Assembly (NCBI GenBank): GCA_013176395.1
Contig: JABMLP010000005.1
Coordinates: forward strand, 1,488,001-1,552,000
Source of the DNA: Venturia oleaginea
Taxonomy: Eukaryota > Ascomycota > Dothideomycetes > Venturiales > Venturiaceae
DNA length: 64,000 nucleotides
Direction: 5' to 3'
Part shown: positions 42,931 through 50,843 of the stretch, in pieces
How the letters are laid out: each line of letters starts with the position of its first letter
Position numbering within the stretch: the first letter of the stretch is position 1
Program-made: the position numbers and the translations under genes
Notes under the pieces: model-generated
What the model saw: the letters and a program-made list of their open reading frames with translations, nothing else
Database searches by the model: none
Told to the model about the DNA's origin: nothing

Positions 42931-42980
42931 TACGGAGGTAGTGGTTCGGGGCAAACTACCAAGGTTCGGGGCAAACCTCC
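42931..42980 (+). mobile_element. probable pogo-type element end (E), isolated
   Basis: After a TA (42931-42932), CGGAGGTAGTGG leads into two adjacent 20-bp copies at 42941-42960 and 42961-42980 that share GGTTCGGGGCAAAC. This mirrors the duplicated-motif TIRs of elements B, C and D. No matching right end was found before the MITE at 43357, so it is a tentative call. Confidence 0.4.
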
Positions 42981-43356
42981 TATTAATTCTCTACAACAAC
43001 AGTTCTTTTCTTCCTCAATCATCAAACAGGAAGAATTTCAAACAGATTCGGCCTCCCGCTGGATTTTCTCCCATGAAGAAAAACAAAACACTCACAAGAA
43101 GAACCTCAAACAATGTCTACAAGGTATTGCACACAAGCATTCACACTTATCAATCATCTAATCCTCCATCCAAGTAACGCAAACATGACCACAAGTTTTA
43201 TGGCCAACTTGTATCAGGCTGATGGCGAAGCTGTTGGAATTCATCTCCATCTCTAACGCCATGAGCGATGACCAGAAACTTTCCCCCTTGGTCCTCACTA
43301 ACAAATATTTGGATCAGAATTTCACACAATTTCTAAGTTGTTTGCTATGCAGCTGA

Positions 43357-43416
43357 TATTGTGGTTCGTGCATCAACGTGGACATTCTCTAGTTTTTGAC
43401 TGACTGCCTGAGTAAC
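43357..43416. mobile_element. MITE copy 3, left part (split by copia)
   Basis: TATTGTGGTTCGTGCATC at 43357 matches the copy 2 arm and the sequence continues to GAGTAAC, where the copia LTR starts. The rest resumes at 49040. Confidence 0.7.
43412..43416. repeat. copia target-site duplication GTAAC (left)
   Basis: GTAAC precedes the left LTR and recurs at 49040-49044 after the right LTR; five bases is the usual copia length. GAGTAAC is shared at both flanks, so the exact LTR end is uncertain by 1-3 bases. Confidence 0.75.
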
Positions 43417-43624
43417 TGTTAGATGATACAGCCGCTGTTGGATGATACCACAATTTCAGTTAGCCGCGAAGTGGATATCGGTGGCATACAGCCGTCGGAA
43501 TCATGTACCCGTCTTTTGATTTCAAAGCAATCACATCTGTATAACTATCGCTCGGTCACCGGTTCATTATGAACCTCATGCAATCCTTAATCCTCCTCAT
43601 CTTTTCACTGTGTATCATTCAAGA
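43417..43624 (+). repeat. copia 5' LTR
   Basis: Starts TGTTAGATGATACAG and ends ...GTATCATTCAAGA. I see no difference from the right LTR across about 208 bp, so insertion is recent. TTATGAGCCC directly after it (43626-43635) is the likely primer-binding site. Confidence 0.9.
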
Positions 43625-43625
43625 G

Positions 43626-43639
43626 TTATGAGCCCGGCT
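43626..43639 (+). promoter_or_regulatory. primer-binding site, half-tRNA-iMet type
   Basis: TTATGAGCCC is complementary to GGGCTCATAA, the anticodon arm of eukaryotic initiator Met tRNA, not to a tRNA 3' end. Drosophila copia and yeast Ty5 are known to prime from a cleaved initiator tRNA in this way. Confidence 0.6.
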
Positions 43640-43818
43640 TGCCTACCCTCGTAAACACACCTTACCCTTTCTGGTTTCACCGCCGTGTATTGATACAACC
43701 CCCTCTATCAAACCCCATACACACTAGTCCCATTAAGCCCATCTTTCAGTGTTTACAACGATTCTGCCATCGATCCAACATCCTCTCGGAATATACGAAA
43801 AGATCCCCACCCACCACC

Positions 43819-45489
43819 ATGACGATGTCAGCTGCATTAGCATCGTCAAAGCTCAAGGGAGACTCCCTTGAAATCTTCCTTTCGGACCCTACAAAGTGGA
43901 ACGCCTTCCGCGATTGGATTCGTCAAATAGCAATTACCGACAATCTTTGGGAATACATTGATCCAGATTTTGAGCCCAAACCTATTGCTCTTACTCCATC
44001 TCAACAAGCCCAGAACCCTCCCCCTGCTCAAGCCTATACAGAGCAACCTCTGTTGTACCTCCGAAGGGCCCCACTACCCGTCGACGTTGGCCTTACGCCA
44101 GCAACAATTGGCATTCCTGACAACGCGGCAAAACGGTGGGAATTTGAGTACGAATTGGGTGTTTTCAAGATTGAAAAAGTTGAGCACGACTTGAAAGTTA
44201 AGGCAATGAAGGAGCTGAAAAACAAAATCTACGCCAACGTCTCCGCTGCATACGCAGGACATCTTACTGATTGCAACACAGTTCAGGAGATCATGGCATC
44301 TTTGAAGGAGCATGTTTGCCCTACTGATCGCGCCCTCAAAATTGAGGTTCGCCGCGAATATCAGTACCTTAACTCCATTGGTCCCAAAGGCAGCGACGTC
44401 GATACTTGGATTAACAAATGGGTGTTCACCCATGGTCAAGCGGTCAAACTAAATCTTGGTCAGGTTGAAGATGAACAGCCTATCTTTGACTTCATCACAG
44501 CAGTTCGCCGGTATGATAGCCACTGGGCTGACCTTCAAGAAGCCTTCATGAACAACCTCCTCTCCGACGGCCTAGACCTCCCTCCAATTGACAAAGTAAT
44601 CGCCCGATTCCGCAATACACGACGTCTCAGAGTCGTTGAGCATCGCACACATGGTCAAAATTCACCTCTAGCTTCATTTGCTACCTTCCAAGATGAACCT
44701 TCTGACACTAAAGCCTCTTCTACCGGCCCACGGGTTCCTCGCACACCAAAGGAATGTCTCTGCGGAGAAGTCCACTTTTGGAGTGACTGTGACCACATTG
44801 TGGAATGTATTCGCCCTCCCTACTGGGTTGAAAATCCGGCAAAGAAAAGTAAGATTGACGGAGCCATCAAAAAGAACAAGAAGTTGGTAGGCATCATCAA
44901 GACAGTGAATGAGAAAGCAGTTAAGAGACTCAAAAACGATGCCTCATTACCATCGACTGCGGCACCAGAGCATATCATGGCAAACGCTACGTCTATCCAC
45001 ATCCCTCCCACTGAAGAAGTTGCTGATGTTGAGCCAGTTCATATCAATGCATACTACTCTTCAGTGGTAGAAGCCCTGGGTAACCCTATTGCCGCCGCAT
45101 TCTCGTCTCAAATCACCATCCATTCCAATATCTGGTATCTTGATTCAGCTTCCTCTCATCACGTCACCAACAGCCTTCAGTATTACACGACCGAATCCAC
45201 CATGCCAATAGGATCGACTATCACCTCCGGCACTGGTCTTTCTCACGTTGTATCTAAGGGCACTGTCAAACTGCCGGTTACTACGCCAAATGGTCCCAGC
45301 TTCCTGGTGCTATCTGGGGTTATCTATGCTCCAGGCTTCAGCACAAATCTTATCTCTCTCTCTATCTTGATTGACAAAGGTTTTGATGTCAATCTTCGCC
45401 TCAATCGCATCACCAAGAACGACAAACCACTCATTATCTTTCAGAGAGAAGGCCCAATGTGGGTCATCGCCAGGGAATCCTCAAGCTGA
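43819..45489 (+). CDS. copia Gag-protease
   Basis: Starts at ATG 43819 (MTMSAALASSK; CACCATGA context) and ends at TGA 45487-45489, 556 codons. The Gag part (UBN2-like) has EYELGVFKIEKVEHDLKVKA and INKWVFTHGQAVKLN. A short Cys/His motif (CLCGEVHFWSDC) takes the place of the zinc knuckle. The protease active site is IWYLDSASSHHVTNS. The frame continues past the stop without any other break into integrase, so Gag-PR is probably the main product and a Gag-Pol fusion the minor one. The stop is followed by CTA; see findings. Confidence 0.85.
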   Translation: MTMSAALASSKLKGDSLEIFLSDPTKWNAFRDWIRQIAITDNLWEYIDPDFEPKPIALTPSQQAQNPPPAQAYTEQPLLYLRRAPLPVDVGLTPATIGIPDNAAKRWEFEYELGVFKIEKVEHDLKVKAMKELKNKIYANVSAAYAGHLTDCNTVQEIMASLKEHVCPTDRALKIEVRREYQYLNSIGPKGSDVDTWINKWVFTHGQAVKLNLGQVEDEQPIFDFITAVRRYDSHWADLQEAFMNNLLSDGLDLPPIDKVIARFRNTRRLRVVEHRTHGQNSPLASFATFQDEPSDTKASSTGPRVPRTPKECLCGEVHFWSDCDHIVECIRPPYWVENPAKKSKIDGAIKKNKKLVGIIKTVNEKAVKRLKNDASLPSTAAPEHIMANATSIHIPPTEEVADVEPVHINAYYSSVVEALGNPIAAAFSSQITIHSNIWYLDSASSHHVTNSLQYYTTESTMPIGSTITSGTGLSHVVSKGTVKLPVTTPNGPSFLVLSGVIYAPGFSTNLISLSILIDKGFDVNLRLNRITKNDKPLIIFQREGPMWVIARESSS

Positions 45490-48400
45490 CTATCCGCCAT
45501 CACATCACCTGATACTGCGTTACCGACATGTTATCCCAATGACACTCCAGCCGATTTCGAGACAACTGCTCTCACTACTGGCTTCAAAGGTGTTGCTGCT
45601 GCAGCTCTAGCCTCACAAACAACACAATCTCGACCGCCAAAGAAAGCAACAGCTCTTGAATGGCATGAGATGCTTGGTCACGTTTCTCCTGCGGCGTTGA
45701 CAAAACTACAAGCAAATACCACAGGTGTACACATCACAACCAACAACCACAAGCCACATCATGCCAAATGTGAGTCCTGCTCCTTAGCCAAGGGTCAAAG
45801 AAAGGTCTCAAGACGTTTTGGGCATACTGATGTTGCTGTTGGACTCCCATTTGAGAGGGTGTCAGTAGATATGGTCCATCATGGAATCTCTATTGACCAC
45901 AATCGCTACTCAACTCATCTGGTATGTGATACGTTTGGCTACCATATAGTCACCAATCACTGGGAAGAGCACCAATCTGTTGACGCAATCATCGAGTTTG
46001 TAATGCTCATTGAGTCAATGGGTTACAAGATCCGATTCCTTCAAACTGATGATTTCAGATCTCAACGCCTCAATTCATTCCTTGCTCAACACGGCATCAA
46101 AAGAGAATCCTCTGCAGCACACACTCAAGCCCAAAATGGAGGGGCTGAGAAAGCAGGACATTTTCTCTGCCGTATCGCTCGTTCAATGATAATACACGCA
46201 AAACTCCCACACAATCTCTGGTCCGATGCCGTTAAATGTGCAGCATATCTGTTCAATCTTTGGCCAACTCGGCGCCTTGGATGGAAAACGCCCTACGAAT
46301 GCATCACTGGCCGTAAACCAAATCTTGCACATCTTGAAATCTTTGGCTGCAGAGCCTATCCTCTACGGTATCGCCTCGCTAAACTCGACAAAATGGAACC
46401 TCGCACCCATATTGGTTACCTTGTCGGCTACGATTCATCAAACATCTTCAGAATCTGGGTTCCTTCTCAAAAGAGAGTGGTCAGAAGCCGAGATGTTACC
46501 TTTGACTCCACCAAGTTCTACAAACCTTCCGAAGTAGACTTGGGCATCATCATGGAGGTTGAAGAAGCTATTGAAGTCCAGCAGCCATTACCCTCACTCA
46601 ACGATGGAATAGAAGAGTCTCTACTTGACACTTATCAGTTCACTCCACCAAACTTTGGTGAAATTTCAGTAACTGAACCAATTCAGCCCTCCTCTCCTGC
46701 CCAATCATCTTCGCCAAAAGCTCCTGCACCTCAATCTCAGCTTCCATCTCCATCACCAACTCCATCTGCCACTCTACCTTTAGAGTCAACCACTGACTCC
46801 TATGACACTGAAAGTAACAAAGAACAATCCGGTGACAGAGAATCTGATGAGGATGGCGATGATGAGAAGGAAAGCGGAGAAAATGAAGCTGAACCCAGTC
46901 AAGTACAACCTCCTTCCCCAGCACTATCATCAGCTCCCACTGCTAGAACCTCCTATACTGCAGAGTTCTCTGAGGAATACACCGCAGTTGGTGCTGAAAC
47001 TGACATCAGAAACATCATTTCTGGGAAGAGGACTCGTCATCAGGCTCATATCACTGCTGTCAATGAGTTGTCCGGCTATCTTGTAGGCTTCAACTTTGCC
47101 CTCTCTCTTGCTACGTCCACTACCAGGCTTCATGTTAGCGACATGCCTCCAGTTCCCAAGTACTGGCATCAAATGATTCGCCATCCATACGCCGATCAGT
47201 TCATTGCAGCTGCAGAGAAAGAATTCAACCACCTCCGCCGTGCAGGAACCTTCAAACCTCTATCACCCTCTGAGATGGATCCCAGCATTGTGCAACTCCC
47301 TATGATGTGGGTATTCTCGTACAAATCGGATTCTGACGGCTATGTCACCAAATTCAAAGCACGTCTCTGTGTAAGAGGTGACCTTCAAACGACCATGGCA
47401 GAAACTGCAGCAACAACCCTCGCTGCACGAATCTTTCGCTTCATGATGGCCCTCATTGCTGCTTTCGGACTCGACATGTGGCAATACGATATTGTCAATG
47501 CATACATCAATGCCAACGTTAACGAGACTGTGTACGTCAGGTATCCTGACGGCTTCCCAGGCAATGGTGTCTTGTTACTCCTCCGTGCATTATACGGACT
47601 TCGCCAATCACCTCTTCTTTGGCAACGTAACTTCAGCGAAACCCTCGAATCTTTTGGCCTTACTCCTATGCCAGGAATTCCATGTCTCTTTGAGAAACAA
47701 GACTTGCTGGTATTCTTCTTTGTGGATGACATTATTGTCGCTTGTCATCCAAGATCTCGTCACCTCGTTACTGAATTCGAAGCCAAACTCAGATCTCGGT
47801 ATGCTATCAAACAGATAGGCCTCCCTGAGTACTTCCTTGGTATCCGCATTCTACGCAACTTTGAGGCCAAAACCATCAGTCTCTTGCAGGATGCATACAT
47901 CGAAAAGATTACCAATCGCTTCAATCTAACATCACGAAAAGCCGTCTCTTCACCGATGCCAAATGTTCCTCTTACACCACGTCTTGATAAGGCCTCTCCG
48001 CAGTTCATCTTTGCCTATCAACAGAAGGTTGGATCTATCAACTTCGCAGCCACAATCACAAGACCCGACATCGCCAAATCAGTCTCTCTCCTTTCAGAAC
48101 ATCTGCAAAACCCCAGCCAGCAGTGCTCTGACGCCGCAGACCAAGTCATCATCTATCTATATCACTCTCGGTACCTCTCAATTCAGTTCAATGGCCTCAA
48201 AACTGAGAACGTCTTTTCATGTCATTCTGATGCATCTTTCGCCGATGATATCGCCACCCGCCGCAGCAGTGAAGGCTTCACGTTCAGCCTTTACGGTGGG
48301 CTTATTGACTGGAGAGCCACCAAACAAAAAACAGTATCAACTTCTACCACTGAAGCTGAACTCCTCGCTCTTTCTGGAGCTTCACGCGAAATGATGTGGT

Positions 48401-48777
48401 GGAACCGCTTCTTTGAAGCTATCAGATTTAACCCTCAAGAGCCTACAATCATCCACTGCGACAACCAGCAGACAGTCAAACTAATGAACCATGAATCTCC
48501 AAAACTAGTCACTCGGTTACGTCACGTCGACATCCACCAAATGTGGCTCCGCCAACAGGTTCAAGCCTCTCTCATTATTGTTATCTGGATATCCACTGCT
48601 ATGATGATCGCTGATGGAATGACGAAAATCCTGAGCCCTCAACAACATCAAAACTTCTTATCTCAACTCAATATGGTTGACGTCGAGCACGTCATCAAGG
48701 TATTGGCAAAATCACCTCCAACAACCACACCAAAACCAGCCAATCAGGCTTCACCAAACCTCAACACCAAGGACTGA
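45490..48777 (+). CDS. copia integrase-reverse transcriptase-RNase H (reached past TGA)
   Basis: Same frame as Gag-PR; no start is needed if the TGA is read through. The pre-integrase zinc site is WHEMLGHVSP...CESCSLAKG. Integrase Asp/Asp/Glu lie in VSVDMVHHG, FLQTDDFRS and AQNGGAEKAG. A long acidic Ser/Pro linker follows (about 46650-46980). RT motifs are YDIVNAYINANVNETVYV and FFVDDIIVAC. RNase H has CHSDASFADDIATRRSSEGF and TSTTEAELLALSGA. The end is TGA 48775-48777, just before the right LTR. All catalytic residues that I can place are present, so the element may be active. Confidence 0.88.
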   Translation, partial: LSAITSPDTALPTCYPNDTPADFETTALTTGFKGVAAAALASQTTQSRPPKKATALEWHEMLGHVSPAALTKLQANTTGVHITTNNHKPHHAKCESCSLAKGQRKVSRRFGHTDVAVGLPFERVSVDMVHHGISIDHNRYSTHLVCDTFGYHIVTNHWEEHQSVDAIIEFVMLIESMGYKIRFLQTDDFRSQRLNSFLAQHGIKRESSAAHTQAQNGGAEKAGHFLCRIARSMIIHAKLPHNLWSDAVKCAAYLFNLWPTRRLGWKTPYECITGRKPNLAHLEIFGCRAYPLRYRLAKLDKMEPRTHIGYLVGYDSSNIFRIWVPSQKRVVRSRDVTFDSTKFYKPSEVDLGIIMEVEEAIEVQQPLPSLNDGIEESLLDTYQFTPPNFGEISVTEPIQPSSPAQSSSPKAPAPQSQLPSPSPTPSATLPLESTTDSYDTESNKEQSGDRESDEDGDDEKESGENEAEPSQVQPPSPALSSAPTARTSYTAEFSEEYTAVGAETDIRNIISGKRTRHQAHITAVNELSGYLVGFNFALSLATSTTRLHVSDMPPVPKYWHQMIRHPYADQFIAAAEKEFNHLRRAGTFKPLSPSEMDPSIVQLPMMWVFSYKSDSDGYVTKFKARLCVRGDLQTTMAETAATTLAARIFRFMMALIAAFGLDMWQYDIVNAYINANVNETVYVRYPDGFPGNGVLLLLRALYGLRQSPLLWQRNFSETLESFGLTPMPGIPCLFEKQDLLVFFFVDDIIVACHPRSRHLVTEFEAKLRSRYAIKQIGLPEYFLGIRILRNFEAKTISLLQDAYIEKITNRFNLTSRKAVSSPMPNVPLTPRLDKASPQFIFAYQQKVGSINFAATITRPDIAKSVSLLSEHLQNPSQQCSDAADQVIIYLYHSRYLSIQFNGLKTENVFSCHSDASFADDIATRRSSEGFTFSLYGGLIDWRATKQKTVSTSTTEAELLALSGASREMMWWNRFFEAIRFNPQEPTIIHCDNQQTVKLMNHESPKLVTRLRHVDIHQMWLRQQVQASLIIVIWISTAMMIADGMTKILSPQQHQNFLSQLNMVDVEHVIKVLAKSPPTTTPKPANQASPNLNTKD

Positions 48778-48831
48778 AGTATCACCACTTGTCTATGTCA
48801 TGTCAGGCCTGAGGCTAGCCCTGAGAGGGTG

Positions 48832-49039
48832 TGTTAGATGATACAGCCGCTGTTGGATGATACCACAATTTCAGTTAGCCGCGAAGTGGATATCGGTGGC
48901 ATACAGCCGTCGGAATCATGTACCCGTCTTTTGATTTCAAAGCAATCACATCTGTATAACTATCGCTCGGTCACCGGTTCATTATGAACCTCATGCAATC
49001 CTTAATCCTCCTCATCTTTTCACTGTGTATCATTCAAGA
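48832..49039 (+). repeat. copia 3' LTR
   Basis: Identical to 43417-43624 as far as I can read; followed by GTAAC. Confidence 0.9.
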
Positions 49040-49150
49040 GTAACGCCCGCAGTTCTGATCTACGCCAATATAATGATGCATGGACGGCTAAGGACTCTAG
49101 TAGGTTGATTCCTCTGCAACTGTAAAGAGAAACAATCATTACATTGGACG
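49040..49150. mobile_element. MITE copy 3, right part
   Basis: GCCCGCAGTTCTGATCTACG continues the MITE sequence cut at 43416. The right arm is not clear; the end near 49150 is approximate. Confidence 0.5.
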
Positions 49151-49325
49151 TTCTCATTAACCTGAAACATTTCTAACGTTTGATGATCTGAGTCTGAAAC
49201 TTGGGGGGCACTCGCAAATTAATTGCTTGATTAATGCCTAGTTTATGCACTAGAATGAACATGACCATCAAAACTCGACCTCTGTGCAGTACACAACAGA
49301 GGCTGGAAGAAGATCAACAAGTACG

Positions 49326-50843
49326 ATGACCTTTTCTCCGCGACTGCTATGGCAGCTCTTTCCCACGATATTACTGCTGCTTTCGTTAGACTTGCGGGTG
49401 TCTGGATTTGCGCAAGCTCAAGAGCAGGTCGTATTCGCAGAGCCAGGTCTTGATGGAACATTGAATCATATCAAGTATGCAGCAAATACAGAACCAAACA
49501 GTCCTCGCCATGTTGCCGAGAAAAAGAGATTGCTGGAAACGTTGAAAAGACCCGAGGGAGACGAGCTGCCTAAGGATCATGCACGATATCGACTTCTAAA
49601 GTCCATGCATGGGTTCGTTCGACATCAGGAACGGTACGTCCTTCAGCTTGATGCCTGGGAGAGATCTTACTGGAGCTTGCCTGACGCTCAGCGAAAAGTG
49701 AGTGTTCCTGATGATTATGGAAGCTTAATGTGGGCACATCTAACAGCGTTAGGTGATCGAGGCTTCCACGAAGTACATGGACAATTTTGAACATGCCAAA
49801 TTAGCATGGGAAGTTAATGGTCAGCTGTGTGAAGCAATAGTGGAAGCTGGATTGGCCTACTACAACATCACAGATGAAGAATTGAACGAATTCATCACTG
49901 AACATGAATTAAAGGAGGACTGGGACAACCAAGCGGCCGTCACGGACGCCCTTAACCACTACGTGCGCGACTGGTCGGCCGATGGACTTCACGAGCGTAA
50001 TCCAACATTTGACCCAATCCTCGAGACCATCGAAGAGCACTTCCCGGACCGTGCCACTCGCAAAGAAGGACCCGTCAAAGTCATGATCCCGGGCCAAGGG
50101 ATGGGTAGACTCCCACACGATGTTGCAGCGCTTGGGAACATAGAGGTCACAAGCAACGAGTACTCCTACTACATGAACCTCGCCTATCGCTATATCGAGA
50201 CTCTCGGTATCCCGAATTCAGCTCGTTTCCATCCCTATCTAGATTGGTGGTCCTATCAACCCAACCCCACCGAACGAATCGCCGAAGTCACGGTCCCAGA
50301 TGTCCCAGTTAATGCTTCAAAAGTCGTGTTGTGCGAAGGCGATTTCATGCACATTTTTGATCACGAGACAGCCCATTACGATGTCTTAGTCACACTTTTC
50401 TTCATCGACACGGCAAAGAACAGTGTCGATTACATCGACAACATCAACCGTCTTCTCAAACCTGGTGGGCTATGGATCAACCTCGGTACACTGTTGTACG
50501 GTGCAAACCCAACAGTGCAACTGTCTCTGGAAGAAATGGTTCAAGTGGCAGAGACCATGGGATTCAAATTCCTCGAAACAGACGAAAAATGGGGCACGAT
50601 TATTTTGCCTGGAAAAACTCCCAGAAGTAAGGATATCAATTATTTGGTTAACGAGAGGAGTCTGCGGAAGAATGTTTATCCAACGCAGTTTTGGGTGGCG
50701 GAGAAGGTGCATAGAGATTATGAGGAGTTTCCGATAGGTGAGGACGTTCCTTGATTCAATCGATTCTACTGTGGGATAAACTAATGTTTTCGTTTTCAGG
50801 GACGGAGAAGAGCTCTACGCCTGAGCATACTTTCAATCTTTGA
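49326..50843 (+). CDS. N2227-family (carnosine N-methyltransferase-like) SAM methyltransferase with signal peptide
   Basis: Exons 49326-49697, 49753-50737 and probably 50800-50843. The first intron (55 bp, GTGAGT...TTAG) joins QRK|VIEASTKYMDNFEHAK. The second (62 bp, GTGAGG, CTAAT, TTTTCAG) would give GTEKSSTPEHTFNL. If it is not spliced, the protein ends at 50754. About 466 residues. The N-terminus is a clear signal peptide or anchor (LLWQLFPTILLLLSLDLRVS). The SAM site is VMIPGQGMGRLPHDVAALG, followed by NEYSYYMNLAYRYI, LCEGDFMHIF and VTLFFIDTAKNSVDYIDNIN, with RLLKPGGLWINLG. Named members methylate carnosine or related His peptides in the cytosol; a secretory version must have another substrate. 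Intact. Confidence 0.82.

Larger units (their letters stand above)
43417..49039 (+). mobile_element. Ty1/copia LTR retrotransposon, near intact (5.6 kb)
   Basis: Two identical LTRs, a 5-bp target duplication, a primer site next to the left LTR, a purine-rich stretch (GAGAGGG) before the right LTR, and one long frame for Gag-PR-IN-RT-RH broken by a single TGA. It is inserted in a MITE copy. Confidence 0.93.
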
